Positions 45,143 to 53,965 of a stretch of 64,000 nucleotides of DNA are shown here, piece by piece. Positions within the stretch are counted from its first letter, which is position 1, and each line of letters starts with the position of its first letter. The DNA is from Paenibacillus cellulosilyticus (GTDB taxonomy: Bacteria; Bacillota; Bacilli; Paenibacillales; Paenibacillaceae): NCBI RefSeq assembly GCF_003182255.1, contig NZ_QGTQ01000001.1:331634-395633 (forward strand). The letters are read 5' to 3'. The notes beneath the pieces are model-generated. The model saw only the letters and a program-made list of their open reading frames with translations, searched no databases and was not told the origin of the DNA. The translations under genes and the position numbers were made by a program.

Positions 45143-46369
45143 TTAGTGACCTTCCACTGCATCGACATGCGCCAGATGCTTGCGGTTCAACCACAGGAAG
45201 ATAACCGAGAGAATAACGCAGACGCCGCCAACCGTGAACGGCATATGCGGGCTATACCACTCGGCGAGCTTACCTGCGAGGTAAGGTGCGATCGCACCGC
45301 CGATGAACCGCAGGAAGCTGTAAGCAGCCGAAGCCGTCGAACGCTCGATCGTCGACGCGTTCATAACGCCCGTCGTAATGAGCGTGTTGTTATTGCCCAG
45401 GAACGCACCGGACAGAATAACCATGCAGACAACAACCTCTTTGTTGTACGTCCAGTTTGCAATGACGAGCAGCGTCAGTGCGAACAGGAACAGCTGCACG
45501 CACATTGCCGGAACCGTACCCTGCCACTTCTGCAGCTTCGGTGCTACGAATACCGACGTGAACGCCAGCAGGAGACCCCAGCCAAGGAATACATAACCGA
45601 GTTGATGCTCGTCGAAATGATGGATATGACCAAGTACAAGTGCTGCATATACGAGCAGTGTGAAGAAGCCGAAGTTGTACAGGAATGCTGCGATACCAAA
45701 CGTGCGAAGCGCACGGTTCTTCAGTGCGCGGAACGGATCGAGCAGCGACGTTTTGCGTTTCGGCGCAGCTGCGGCGTTGTTCTTGCGGGAAGGCATGAGC
45801 GTCATCAGCAGAATGAACGCAATCACCATGAGGCATGCTACGCCGAAGAATGGACCACGCCACGAGATCGAGCCGAGCTCGCCGCCGAGCAGTGGGCCAA
45901 CCGAGATACCAAGACCAACGGCAACCTCGAACAATATAATCGACTTGGCCACGCCTGTCTTGGACATCGATACAACCGCCGTCAGCGCTGTTGCAACGAA
46001 CATGGCGTTACCCAGACCCCAGCCGCCGCGAAGCAGGACGAGGCTCGTTACGCTGTTCGACCAACCGCCAAGCGCGGAGAAGATTGCAATGAAAATAACG
46101 CCAAGGATCAGCGTGCCTTTAATGCCTAGACGCGACGAAATCGCACCCGTAATGAGCATCGCAATGGCCATAACGGCATTGTAGCTCGTGAAGAGCAGCG
46201 TCACGTCAGAGTCCGATGCGTTGAAGTTCTTCGCGATTGATGGGAGGATCGGGTCAACAAGACCGAGACCCATGAATGCGATAATGCAGGCAAAAATAAC
46301 GGCCCACACCGCCATCGGCTGGCTGAACATGCTTGTTTTGGGTTCAAGTGAAGCTTTGGATTGCTGCAT
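45143..46369 (-). CDS. MFS multidrug transporter (YfmO-like)
   Basis: A 408-residue DHA1 efflux protein with twelve TM helices. GLGLVDPILPSIAKNF opens TM1, SSRLGIKGTLILGV is motif A, and GISVGPLLGGELGSISWRGPFF is motif C of drug antiporters. The start is ATG 46369 with AAGGAG ~11 bases before. A MerR regulator gene lies directly upstream on the same strand, the order seen for B. subtilis yfmP-yfmO, where YfmP represses the pump. A 92-base hairpin element separates the two here. Confidence 0.87.
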   Translation of the reverse strand: MQQSKASLEPKTSMFSQPMAVWAVIFACIIAFMGLGLVDPILPSIAKNFNASDSDVTLLFTSYNAVMAIAMLITGAISSRLGIKGTLILGVIFIAIFSALGGWSNSVTSLVLLRGGWGLGNAMFVATALTAVVSMSKTGVAKSIILFEVAVGLGISVGPLLGGELGSISWRGPFFGVACLMVIAFILLMTLMPSRKNNAAAAPKRKTSLLDPFRALKNRALRTFGIAAFLYNFGFFTLLVYAALVLGHIHHFDEHQLGYVFLGWGLLLAFTSVFVAPKLQKWQGTVPAMCVQLFLFALTLLVIANWTYNKEVVVCMVILSGAFLGNNNTLITTGVMNASTIERSTASAAYSFLRFIGGAIAPYLAGKLAEWYSPHMPFTVGGVCVILSVIFLWLNRKHLAHVDAVEGH

Positions 46370-46395
46370 TGTTGCTCAGGCTCCTTTTTCTTTAA

Positions 46396-46487
46396 GTGCG
46401 TGTTCAAAAAGTTCGGTTGTCAGCACCTGATGCCGAATACGCTTCTCGTGATACTTCGTGATCAAAAGCGGGCTTTTTGAACAACCT
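46396..46487 (-). repeat. GTTCAAAAAG-ended hairpin element, copy 2
   Basis: On the minus strand it starts AGGTTGTTCAAAAAGCCCGC and ends CCGAACTTTTTGAACACGCAC. The MerR gene stop codon abuts its left end and the MFS ribosome site follows its right end. The AAAAAGTTCGG and GTTCAAAAAGCCC arms are inverted, and the middle contains CTTCTCGTGATACTTCGTGATC. Copy 1 is at 41504-41575. Confidence 0.75.
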
Positions 46488-46913
46488 TCAGGGTAATGTG
46501 TTCCGGATGGCATCCTTAATCCGTTGATGAAGCTGCTCCCTCTCTTTTCTGAACTGCGCCATCGTCTCCATCTTCTGATCAATCATCTGCAGCTGCTGCG
46601 CAAGACCGCGCTCCACCTCTTGCAGGTGATGACGCTTCTGCTGCGCATCCTCGGTGTTCTGGATCGAAGTTCGGTGACCTTCGAACGTCTCTCGAAGTTG
46701 AACGAAGTCGAGAATTTCTTGCAGCGAAAATCCAAGCACGTCGCGCGCGCTCACGATTTGCTTCAGCCGTTCGATATGCTCCTGCGTGTACAACCGCATG
46801 CCGCCCTCTGTCCGATCTGTGGGCATGAGCAGACCAAGCTCCTCGTAATAGCGTATCGTGCGCTTCGTTAGTCCAGTTACTTTGGATACTTCATCAATTT
46901 TGTAAGTTTCCAT
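46488..46913 (-). CDS. MerR-family regulator (YfmP-like)
   Basis: A 141-residue MerR regulator. The winged HTH (YKIDEVSKVTGLTKRTIRYYEELGL) is followed by EGGMRLYTQEHIERLKQIV, then a long antiparallel dimer helix. The C-terminal region is short, helical and free of the metal-binding cysteines of CueR/MerR. Length and context (upstream of an MFS pump on the same strand) match YfmP. Its own promoter shows the long spacer typical of MerR-regulated promoters. Confidence 0.9.
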   Translation of the reverse strand: METYKIDEVSKVTGLTKRTIRYYEELGLLMPTDRTEGGMRLYTQEHIERLKQIVSARDVLGFSLQEILDFVQLRETFEGHRTSIQNTEDAQQKRHHLQEVERGLAQQLQMIDQKMETMAQFRKEREQLHQRIKDAIRNTLP

Positions 46914-46952
46914 CCTTTAAGACCTCCATCGCCGTACCTAACGACAAGTCAT

Positions 46953-46982
46953 ATCGTAATCCTAAACCAACGTTTACGTCAA
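46953..46982 (-). promoter_or_regulatory. MerR-type promoter with long spacer
   Basis: On the minus strand TTGACG (complement of 46977-46982) and TACGAT (complement of 46953-46958) are 18 bases apart. AACGTTGACGTAAACGTT overlaps the -35 as a pair of AACGTT boxes. This fits autoregulation by the MerR protein encoded just downstream. Confidence 0.5.
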
Positions 46983-47186
46983 CGTTAACTTTTGGGCAAG
47001 TTATTCCGTAATCGTATGTTTCCTCGTTATCGCACATTTATTCGCAGTTATTCATCCGTCTTCTTCATACAGCGGGCAACTTTCAGTAGTGACTAAGCTG
47101 GCATTAAGCGATTTTTCAGCCTGCTCTCCGATGATGAGGATGTGGGGCGTCAAATGACAGCATTCAAGAGCCAAAGGAGCCTGATT

Positions 47187-48032
47187 ATGTCTCTATCCAT
47201 CAATAGCAGCAGCTATTCGCGGCACTACCTAACGCAGTCTACATCATCGCAGGCAAGCACACAAACGGATACAACATACGAAGCATCGAGCGCTCAACGC
47301 CGAGAGCTTGAGCGGCCAAAGCCGGAAGAGAGTACAGGCGCTTTTCAGTTAAGTCCCGAAATGCTGCGCTACCTCGCCGGAATCGATAACGAGAATGACG
47401 AAGCGACCGACACCGATACGACGTACAGTGCGTCTATCAACAGCTCTATGCTGACGACCGACCAGAAGAAATCGATGCTGTCCGATCTACAGACGGATCT
47501 TGGCACGCTGGATTCTTCAACGGACAGCAGCGATTCGCCTTCAGGACTTGAGGAACTGCTCGCAACTATTCAGGACGAGTTAGCTGACTTCGACGCATCC
47601 AACGCATCCGATGAGGAAGTATCGGCATTGTTCGATGAAGTGATGGGAACCCTTGACCAAGCACGTCCACCGCTGCCTCCTCCACCGCCAGACGATGAGA
47701 GCGAGAGCGGCGTACCGCCTATGCTCCAAGCGATGGGCGGCATAACACCTCCGTTCATGCTGGGTGTGACGGAGACGGATGAAGCAGAAGGTACTCAGGA
47801 ATCCACCGACAACAGCCTAACGTTGACAACCGAGCAGAAGAAGGATTGGCTGTCGCAGCTGCAGACTAGTCTTCAAGCGCTTAGCGAAGAGGTATCCGAA
47901 TCGTCAGATTCAGGCGATCCGTTAGAGGAGCTGCGTAAGCTGCTGCAAAGCAAGCTGAACGGCTTCAACGCGGAGAGCACGTCGGATTCGGAAGTCTCTA
48001 CGCTCTTCAGCTCGATTGCAGAGATTCTCTAA
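47187..48032 (+). CDS. Duplicated-domain acidic protein, function unknown
   Basis: A 281-residue hydrophilic acidic protein with no signal peptide, TM helix or cysteine. It holds two related ~70-residue helical units: LTTDQKKSMLSDLQTDLGTL to ASDEEVSALFDEVMGTL, and LTTEQKKDWLSQLQTSLQAL to TSDSEVSTLFSSIAEIL. A proline tract (PPLPPPPPDDE) and a Met/Pro-rich stretch lie between them. The first 60 residues are Ser/Thr/Gln-rich. No family is recognised. The start is ATG 47187 with AAAGGAG 7 bases before; the frame extends 15 codons upstream without a site. Confidence 0.75.
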   Translation: MSLSINSSSYSRHYLTQSTSSQASTQTDTTYEASSAQRRELERPKPEESTGAFQLSPEMLRYLAGIDNENDEATDTDTTYSASINSSMLTTDQKKSMLSDLQTDLGTLDSSTDSSDSPSGLEELLATIQDELADFDASNASDEEVSALFDEVMGTLDQARPPLPPPPPDDESESGVPPMLQAMGGITPPFMLGVTETDEAEGTQESTDNSLTLTTEQKKDWLSQLQTSLQALSEEVSESSDSGDPLEELRKLLQSKLNGFNAESTSDSEVSTLFSSIAEIL

Positions 48033-48269
48033 TTCTCGGAAATGCACAGTAGTGCCTTTGTATTAATATACGAACACTTGAACGCTGTCGCTGGCCCACC
48101 ACAACGTAACGCGCCGTATTACCGCATGCTGTCCGGGACTGACCACCCCCTGGCATGAACATGCTCTTCGACCGGCAGCCGTATCGGTCGTGCCCTATCA
48201 CGCCCTTCGCTGCCGGTTAGCGAGTATGCTTACTTTCCACTTCCTCTCCACTTAATCTCCACAATGAAA

Positions 48270-48306
48270 AAAAGCACCCCGATTCACCAAGCTCATCGGG
48301 ATGCTT
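48270..48306 (-). terminator. Terminator of 92-residue protein gene
   Basis: AAGCATCCCGAT and ATCGGGGTGCTT pair on the minus strand (one G-T pair), followed by TTTTTT. Confidence 0.85.
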
Positions 48307-48318
48307 CTAGTCTCTAAC

Positions 48319-48597
48319 CTAATACACTTTCAGTGCGCGGCCCTTCTCGTCGAGTGCGAATTTGCTGCGACGAACGACCGAACCGTCCTTGAACTGCACG
48401 ACAACGCGTGCCGCCGGATCCGAACCATCTACATCTGTTTTCCAACCCGCTGTATTGAGAAGCGCGAGAATTTCCTCCGGCCCAAGATCCTTATAGCCAT
48501 AGAAACCACTAAGCCCCGCCCATTCCTTCAGAAGCACGGTCACTCGGTGGTCGAGCTTGTCCACTCCCGTACCGCGATTATTGTTACGTTTCACCAT
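48319..48597 (-). CDS. Small basic cytoplasmic protein, unknown
   Basis: A 92-residue protein of no recognised family. It contains RVTVLLKEWAGLSGFYGYKD, a helix LGPEEILALLNTAGW, and a beta hairpin VVVQFKDGSVVRRSKFALDE. The shape suggests a small nucleic-acid- or protein-binding fold. The start is ATG 48597 and the gene has its own terminator. GC content and codon use match the chromosome, so it is probably a real resident gene. Confidence 0.65.
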   Translation of the reverse strand: MVKRNNNRGTGVDKLDHRVTVLLKEWAGLSGFYGYKDLGPEEILALLNTAGWKTDVDGSDPAARVVVQFKDGSVVRRSKFALDEKGRALKVY

Positions 48598-48739
48598 ATT
48601 ATGCGTCCCTCCGCAATTGTTTGCGCCCTAGATTGCTGCTCCTGAAATCATAGCATGTTTGCAGGGTGCCGTCTATTCGGGTTGTACAGTAACGCTGCCG
48701 CGCTGCCTTCCATACATTTCATTACTTTCACCCCTGTTG

Positions 48740-48769
48740 TTGACAGACAATTAAACACCGCTGTATAAT
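48740..48769 (+). promoter_or_regulatory. Promoter of thrS T-box leader
   Basis: TTGACA (48740-48745) and TATAAT (48764-48769) are both perfect consensus boxes, separated by 18 bases. Transcription should start near 48776, about 340 bases before thrS, in line with a T-box leader. Confidence 0.85.
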
Positions 48770-48775
48770 CGTTCC

Positions 48776-49066
48776 CAAGCTTCATAACCGAAGGCAATCA
48801 TCAAAGACATGATTTCAACGATCCATCCTGCACAGAGAGAGGGGCAACCGCTGCGAGCTCCTTCTGCGATGACGATGAAGTTACCCCTTTGTAGCCGTGA
48901 TGTGGAACCCGTAGACGGCTTTACGGCAGTAATCATCACCGACTCATCCTCGTTATCGGATGCCAATGAGGACCGTGATCTGCAGCCGTAGGAACATGGT
49001 CAAATGTAGGGTGGAACCACGAGTTTACAAGCACTCGTCCCTTTGCGGGATGCGTGCTTTTTTTGT
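48776..49066 (+). ncRNA. T-box leader (tRNA-Thr sensing) of thrS
   Basis: The conserved T-box TGTAGGGTGGAACCACG lies at 49005-49021 and is directly followed by the terminator AAGCACTCGTCCC/GGGATGCGTGCTT plus a T run (49029-49066). Uncharged tRNA-Thr pairing with the T-box would form the antiterminator and allow thrS transcription. Stem I starts near 48835 (GAGAGAGGGGC with GTTACCCCTTTG). I could not fix the specifier codon with certainty. Confidence 0.92.
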
Positions 49067-49118
49067 GTTTGCACGCATTTCGCCTAACTTGATTTCGACA
49101 ATCAGGAGGGTGAACAAA

Positions 49119-51038
49119 ATGGCGGTCAAAGTCATTTTGCCAAACGGCGCAGTAAGACAGGTAGAAGCAGGTACAACAATCGAAGAGGTCGCGGCAGCCA
49201 TATCCCACAGCTTACGGGATAAGGCCATCGCAGGCAGGCTCGACGGGAAGCTGGTCGATCTGTATACACCGATTCAATCCGACTGCTCCGTGGAGATCAT
49301 CACGCAGGAGAGCAAGGAAGGGCTCGACGTATACCGTCATAGCACAGCGCATCTGATGGCGCAGGCATTGACGAGGCTGTATGGACGGGACGCAGTGAAG
49401 CTCGGCATCGGTCCCGTTATCGAGGACGGGTTCTACTACGATGTCGATATGGAGCATCAGTTAACGCCGGAGGACCTCGCGAAGATCGAGAAGGAAATGG
49501 CCGCGGTCGCAGCCGACAATCTCGCCATTCGCCGCAGGGAAGTCAGCCGAGACGAAGCACGACAGATTTTCGAACAACGACAGGATCGCTTAAAGCTCGA
49601 GTTAATCGATGCGCTTCCACAGGACGCCATCATCTCGCTTTATGAACAGGGCGAATTCGTCGATCTGTGCCGCGGACCGCATCTTCCGTCAACAGGGCGG
49701 ATTCGAGCGTTCAAGCTGCAGAGCATAGCAGGCGCCTATTGGCGCGGTGATTCGAATAACCCGATGCTGCAGCGAATCTATGGCACGTCCTTCCCGAAAC
49801 AAGCGCAGCTGGATGAGCATCTAGCTCTGCTGGAGGAAGCGAAGAAGCGTGACCACCGCAAGCTCGGCAAAGAGCTGGAGCTGTTCATGTTCTCGGAGGA
49901 AGCGCCGGGCATGCCGTTCTATCTTCATCATGGCATGGTCATTCGCAATCAGCTGGAGAGCTTCCTGCGCGAGGTGCAGAGCCGGCAGCAGTACGATGAA
50001 GTGCGTACGCCGCTTATGATGAACCAGCGACTATGGGAGCAATCGGGTCACTGGGACCACTACAAAGACAATATGTATTTCACGGATGTGGACGACAGCC
50101 GATTCGCGCTTAAGCCGATGAACTGTCCAGGACACATGCTTATTTATAAAAATGACCGCCACTCCTATCGCGAGCTTCCGATTCGCCTATCGGAGTTCGG
50201 GCAAGTGCACCGCCACGAGTATTCCGGTGCGCTCAACGGAATGATGCGCGTACGGACATTTTGCCAAGACGACGCCCATCTCTTCGTCCGCTCGGATCAG
50301 ATCGAGGCGGAGATCGACCGCGTCATCGCGCTGATCGACCAGATCTACAGCGTGTTCGGCTTCTCGTACACGATGGAGCTGTCGACGCGTCCAGAGGATT
50401 CGATGGGCTCGCAGGAGCTGTGGGATCAAGCAGAAGCTGCGCTGAGCAGCGTGTTGGATGCCCGCGGCATCACGTATCGCATTAACGAAGGCGACGGTGC
50501 GTTCTACGGACCGAAGATCGACTTCCATATCCGCGATGCGCTGAAGCGCAGCTGGCAGTGCGCAACGATCCAGCTCGACTTCCAAATGCCGGACAAATTC
50601 GAGCTATCCTACATCGGCGAGGATAATCAGAAGCATCGTCCCGTCGTCATTCATCGTGCCGTCTACGGCTCGATCGATCGGTTCATCGGGATATTGACGG
50701 AGCACTTCGCCGGACAGTTCCCGGTATGGCTCGCTCCTGTGCAGGTGAAGCTGCTGCCCGTGTCCGACCATTACGTCGACTATGCCTATGAGGTGAGGAG
50801 GCAGCTGATCTCACAGGGCATTCGAGTTGAAGTGGACGAAAGCAACGAGAAGCTCGGTTATAAGATCCGGGCAGCGCAGCTATCCAAAGTGCCTTACATG
50901 CTCGTGCTGGGCGAGAAGGAACAAGCCGGCGGTACGGTCGCCGTGCGCCGCCGCGGCGAAGGTGACCTTGGCAGCATGGACATCGGCGCGTTCGCCGAGC
51001 GTGTGCTGGATGAGGTACAGCGGAAGGCGTTGGAGTAG
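49119..51038 (+). CDS. thrS: Threonyl-tRNA synthetase
   Basis: A 639-residue class II aminoacyl-tRNA synthetase that charges tRNA-Thr. The TGS domain (~1-62) is followed by the editing domain with HSTAHLMAQAL, DGFYYDVD and CRGPHLPSTG. The catalytic core carries MNCPGHMLIYK (zinc-binding Cys), GALNGMMRVRTFCQDDAH (motif 2) and HRAVYGSIDRFIGILTEH (motif 3). The anticodon-binding domain begins LAPVQVKLLPV. The start is ATG 49119 with AGGAGGG upstream; the open frame from 48960 lies inside the T-box leader. The gene is controlled by the T-box. Confidence 0.97.
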   Translation: MAVKVILPNGAVRQVEAGTTIEEVAAAISHSLRDKAIAGRLDGKLVDLYTPIQSDCSVEIITQESKEGLDVYRHSTAHLMAQALTRLYGRDAVKLGIGPVIEDGFYYDVDMEHQLTPEDLAKIEKEMAAVAADNLAIRRREVSRDEARQIFEQRQDRLKLELIDALPQDAIISLYEQGEFVDLCRGPHLPSTGRIRAFKLQSIAGAYWRGDSNNPMLQRIYGTSFPKQAQLDEHLALLEEAKKRDHRKLGKELELFMFSEEAPGMPFYLHHGMVIRNQLESFLREVQSRQQYDEVRTPLMMNQRLWEQSGHWDHYKDNMYFTDVDDSRFALKPMNCPGHMLIYKNDRHSYRELPIRLSEFGQVHRHEYSGALNGMMRVRTFCQDDAHLFVRSDQIEAEIDRVIALIDQIYSVFGFSYTMELSTRPEDSMGSQELWDQAEAALSSVLDARGITYRINEGDGAFYGPKIDFHIRDALKRSWQCATIQLDFQMPDKFELSYIGEDNQKHRPVVIHRAVYGSIDRFIGILTEHFAGQFPVWLAPVQVKLLPVSDHYVDYAYEVRRQLISQGIRVEVDESNEKLGYKIRAAQLSKVPYMLVLGEKEQAGGTVAVRRRGEGDLGSMDIGAFAERVLDEVQRKALE

Positions 51039-51154
51039 GCGCGTAAAGCGTAGATGATGCTGTTATAGCGTGTAGAGTTAGTTAATGACTTGCAGCGATA
51101 ACTAGCGTAAATCATCCATCATGTATGGTATCGCAAGCGGCAAGCGGCCATACA

Positions 51155-51199
51155 AAAAGGGCTGTTCACCAAGTCTACTGACTTCGTGAACAGCCCTTT
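51155..51199. terminator. Bidirectional terminator between thrS and thiE
   Basis: GGGCTGTTCAC and GTGAACAGCCC pair perfectly, and inner bases AAGTC/GACTT extend the stem. A and T runs flank both sides. Confidence 0.9.
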
Positions 51200-51237
51200 C
51201 GTTTACCTTCGCCGCATCATCAGCGCCGGAACCTACA

Positions 51238-51942
51238 TCATGCTTCGCATTGTTTACCGGCGGCGATAGCAACCGCCGCCGTAACCGCGCTGCGCAGCTC
51301 CTCAGCGGCCGACCGCTCATTGGCTGCATGCGTAATCGCCGTAATGACGGACACGCCGTCCGCTCCTGCGCGCACAACATCGCCGGCGTTGCCGGCATGG
51401 ATGCCGCCGATGCCAACGATCGGCACCACTACGCCGTTCTCCCGCATTTCGCTCAGCACGGCAAGGCCGGAACCCGACTTCGCGTCTTCCTTCGTCTGCG
51501 TCGAATAGAGCGGCCCCACACCGAGGTAATCGGCGCCGCAGCGTACAGCCGTTTCCGCCTCAGCCAGATCATAAGCCGACACGCCAAGAATCCGGTCTTC
51601 GCCGATCCGGCGTCTCACTTCTGTCGCGAGCTCATCCTCTTGTCCGACATGCACACCGTCTGCATCAAGCGCAAGCGCCAGATCAATATCGTCGTTCACG
51701 ATGAACGGCACGCTGCTGATGCGGCATATCTCGCGAAGCCGAGACGCAAGCTTGAATCGCTCATCACCCGTTAACGCGCCTGTACCCTTCTCCCGATACT
51801 GGAACATCGTAATGCCGCCAGCAATCGCATCCGTCAGCACCTGCTCCGGATCTCGCAGGCAGTTGTTGCTGCCCATAATGAGATACACTTGGAGCAAACG
51901 ACTCAGCTCCGCTGGCTCGCGCCAGCTTGCCCGCGCGCTCAT
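51238..51942 (-). CDS. thiE: Thiamine-phosphate synthase
   Basis: A 234-residue TIM-barrel enzyme that joins HMP-PP and HET-P to thiamine phosphate. Diagnostic segments are GGITMFQYREKGTGALTG (pyrophosphate site), VPFIVNDDIDLALALDADGVHVGQED, YLGVGPLYSTQTKEDA and VVPIVGIGGIHAGNAGDVV. The start is ATG 51942 with AAGGAG 7 bases upstream; its ATGA overlaps the thiD stop, so translation is coupled. It is the last gene of the thiM-thiD-thiE operon. Confidence 0.96.
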   Translation of the reverse strand: MSARASWREPAELSRLLQVYLIMGSNNCLRDPEQVLTDAIAGGITMFQYREKGTGALTGDERFKLASRLREICRISSVPFIVNDDIDLALALDADGVHVGQEDELATEVRRRIGEDRILGVSAYDLAEAETAVRCGADYLGVGPLYSTQTKEDAKSGSGLAVLSEMRENGVVVPIVGIGGIHAGNAGDVVRAGADGVSVITAITHAANERSAAEELRSAVTAAVAIAAGKQCEA

Positions 51943-52769
51943 CGTCCCGCTCCTTGCCGCACCACTGCCTGCCGTCTCTGATATGCCCAATGGTTCGTCG
52001 GACCATGTCCTTGTCCGAGCTGGATCGTATCTTCGATTGCCGCTTGAATGAACTGCTTCGCAACCTCAACCGCCTGCACAACGGTGCGGCCCTTCGCCAG
52101 CTCTGCCGTCATGGCTGCAGCGAACGTACAGCCTGTACCGTGCGTATGCCGCGTCTCCTGGCGCGGGCTGCTGAATTCATAGAAATCGCGTCCGTCATAG
52201 AGCAGGTCGATGACTTCATTCGGATTCGATTCGTCATGGCCGCCTTTCATGACGACGTTCTTCGCGCCGAGATCGGCGAGAACACGAGCCGCTTCCTTCC
52301 GATCGTCCAAGCCGCGAATCGTCCTGCCGGCGATCAGCTCGGCCTCCGGCACATTGGGCGTAATGACGAGCGCGAGCGGCATGAGCACCTCGCGGAGGGC
52401 GCGAACCGCTTCCTCAAGCAGGAGCACCGAGCCCCCTTTTGCAATCATAACCGGGTCGACAACGACCTTCTCCCACTTGTACTGCACCAGCTTCTCCGCC
52501 ACGCCGCGGATAATATCGCTGTTGAACAGCATGCCCGTCTTCACCGCATCCGTTCCGATATCTTCGCCGATCGCGTCCATCTGCTTCTGCACCGCCTCCA
52601 CGGTCAGCGGATAGATGCCGTGCACGCCAAGCGTGTTCTGCGCCGTCACTGCCGTCAGCGCCGTCATGCCGAATACGTCGAGCTCTTGGAATGTTTTCAG
52701 GTCGGCCTGAATGCCCGCTCCGCCGCCGCTGTCCGAGCCTGCCACCGTCAATGCTCTTGCGATTGTCAT
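51939..52769 (-). CDS. thiD: Hydroxymethylpyrimidine/phosphomethylpyrimidine kinase
   Basis: A 276-residue ribokinase-fold enzyme that phosphorylates HMP to HMP-P and HMP-PP. Diagnostic segments are ALTVAGSDSGGGAGIQADLK, TAVTAQNTLGVHG, DPVMIAKGG and HGTGCTFAAAMTAELAKG (anion hole and catalytic Asp region; TGCTFA reads here where most have SGCTFS). The start is ATG 52769; a GTG one codon upstream has slightly better spacing to AGGAG. It follows thiM by 128 bases with a hairpin between. Confidence 0.94.
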   Translation of the reverse strand: MTIARALTVAGSDSGGGAGIQADLKTFQELDVFGMTALTAVTAQNTLGVHGIYPLTVEAVQKQMDAIGEDIGTDAVKTGMLFNSDIIRGVAEKLVQYKWEKVVVDPVMIAKGGSVLLLEEAVRALREVLMPLALVITPNVPEAELIAGRTIRGLDDRKEAARVLADLGAKNVVMKGGHDESNPNEVIDLLYDGRDFYEFSSPRQETRHTHGTGCTFAAAMTAELAKGRTVVQAVEVAKQFIQAAIEDTIQLGQGHGPTNHWAYQRRQAVVRQGAGR

Positions 52770-52807
52770 CACTGTCCACTCTCCTATCTCGTTGTTATGA
52801 GTATACC

Positions 52808-52836
52808 AAAAGAGAGCCGCGACGGCCCTCTCTCTG
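52808..52836 (-). terminator. Hairpin between thiM and thiD
   Basis: On the minus strand AGAGAG-GG-CCG pairs with CGG-CTCTCT around TCG, with a GG bulge, followed by TTTTGG. It could attenuate thiD-thiE expression relative to thiM. Confidence 0.55.
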
Positions 52837-52897
52837 TGTTAAAAGTCTCCTATTTCCTTGCCTTGCCCTGCGCGGTGCGATACGCCCCGACCGCTGC

Positions 52898-53704
52898 TTA
52901 CAGCTTCTCAATACGACCGAGACGCTCGATATCTTCGCCCGACACAAGTGCCAGCTGATTCAGGAACTCGATCTGGAAGCTGCCCGGACCTTGGTCCTTC
53001 GTCTTGCTCGCTGCGATTTCTGCTGCAACGCCATACACAACCAATGCAGCCGCAGCCGCACGTGCTGGGTTCGGCTCAACCGCTGCGAAAGCACCGATAA
53101 CCGACGTCAGCAGACAGCCCGTTCCCGTTACACGCGTCAGGATCACATCGCCGTTATGCGCAACGTACGTATCCGTACCGTCAGATACGACATCGTCTGG
53201 GCCCGTAACAACCGCTACCGTGTTCAATTGGCGAGCTGCCGTCTGTGCCAATTCTACAATGTTGCCGTCGCCCGCACCTGCATCGACACCTTTGATCTGC
53301 CACGCTTGGCCGACCACGTTAGCGACTTCCGCCGCATTGCCGCGAAGGATCGATACGTTCATCTCGCTCATGAATTGCTGCGATACGCTCGTCCGGTAAG
53401 CCGTTGCGCCTGCACCTACCGGGTCGAATACGACAGGCACGCCGTGCTCGTTCGCAGATGCGCCTGCGATCTTCATCGCCGCTACGTCCGTCTCATTGAG
53501 CGTACCAATGTTCAGCACGAGTGCGCCCGAGATGCGAGCGATATCCGCCACTTCTTCCTTTGCATATGCCATCAGCGGGGATGCGCCAAGCGCCAGCAGG
53601 CCGTTCGCCGTGAAATTCGTAACGACCACGTTCGTCATGCTCGTGACAAGTGGATTCGCTGCTCTTACTTTGCCTAGCAGATCTTTGACATCTTGGTTGT
53701 TCAT
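52898..53704 (-). CDS. thiM: Hydroxyethylthiazole kinase
   Basis: A 268-residue kinase that salvages HET to HET-P. Diagnostic segments are [59 protein letters not shown] and [19 protein letters not shown] (catalytic Cys/anion hole). The start is ATG 53704 with GAGAGGTAG upstream. It is the first gene after the TPP riboswitch. Together with ThiD and ThiE it forms a thiazole/pyrimidine salvage route; no thiC, thiG or thiS lies in the window. Confidence 0.96.
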   Translation of the reverse strand: MNNQDVKDLLGKVRAANPLVTSMTNVVVTNFTANGLLALGASPLMAYAKEEVADIARISGALVLNIGTLNETDVAAMKIAGASANEHGVPVVFDPVGAGATAYRTSVSQQFMSEMNVSILRGNAAEVANVVGQAWQIKGVDAGAGDGNIVELAQTAARQLNTVAVVTGPDDVVSDGTDTYVAHNGDVILTRVTGTGCLLTSVIGAFAAVEPNPARAAAAALVVYGVAAEIAASKTKDQGPGSFQIEFLNQLALVSGEDIERLGRIEKL

Positions 53705-53740
53705 CGTTAATCTACCTCTCTGCCCTGAAATTTATATACA

Positions 53741-53777
53741 AAAAAAGCGCTCTGCCTGCAGGAGCAAGCACAGCGCA
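53741..53777 (-). terminator. Riboswitch-controlled terminator before thiM
   Basis: On the minus strand GCGCT-G-TGC pairs with GCA-G-AGCGC, followed by TTTTTTT. It lies between the TPP aptamer and the thiM start and is the likely expression platform. Confidence 0.85.
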
Positions 53778-53807
53778 TGCGCGTCATCAATTCACACATC
53801 ACATAAA

Positions 53808-53900
53808 GAACGCTTCCCTACGCTGGCATTATCCAACAGGTTCATTCGGTCTACGACAGATTAGTCGTACTCTCAGCCTGCTTCCACAAGCTCCCGCATG
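53808..53900 (-). ncRNA. TPP riboswitch (THI element)
   Basis: On the minus strand the conserved blocks appear in order: GGGAGC near 53894, GGCTGAGAGTACGAC, then GACCGAATGAACCTG, then GGATAATGCCAGCGTAGGGAA. These are the pyrimidine- and pyrophosphate-sensing helices of the TPP aptamer. A terminator 30 bases downstream implies that TPP binding stops transcription of thiM-thiD-thiE. Confidence 0.95.
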
Positions 53901-53965
53901 TATTCAGTTGCGATCAGTGTATTACATATTGGGTCAAAATACAATGGCACAGTGGCGAGCACGCG

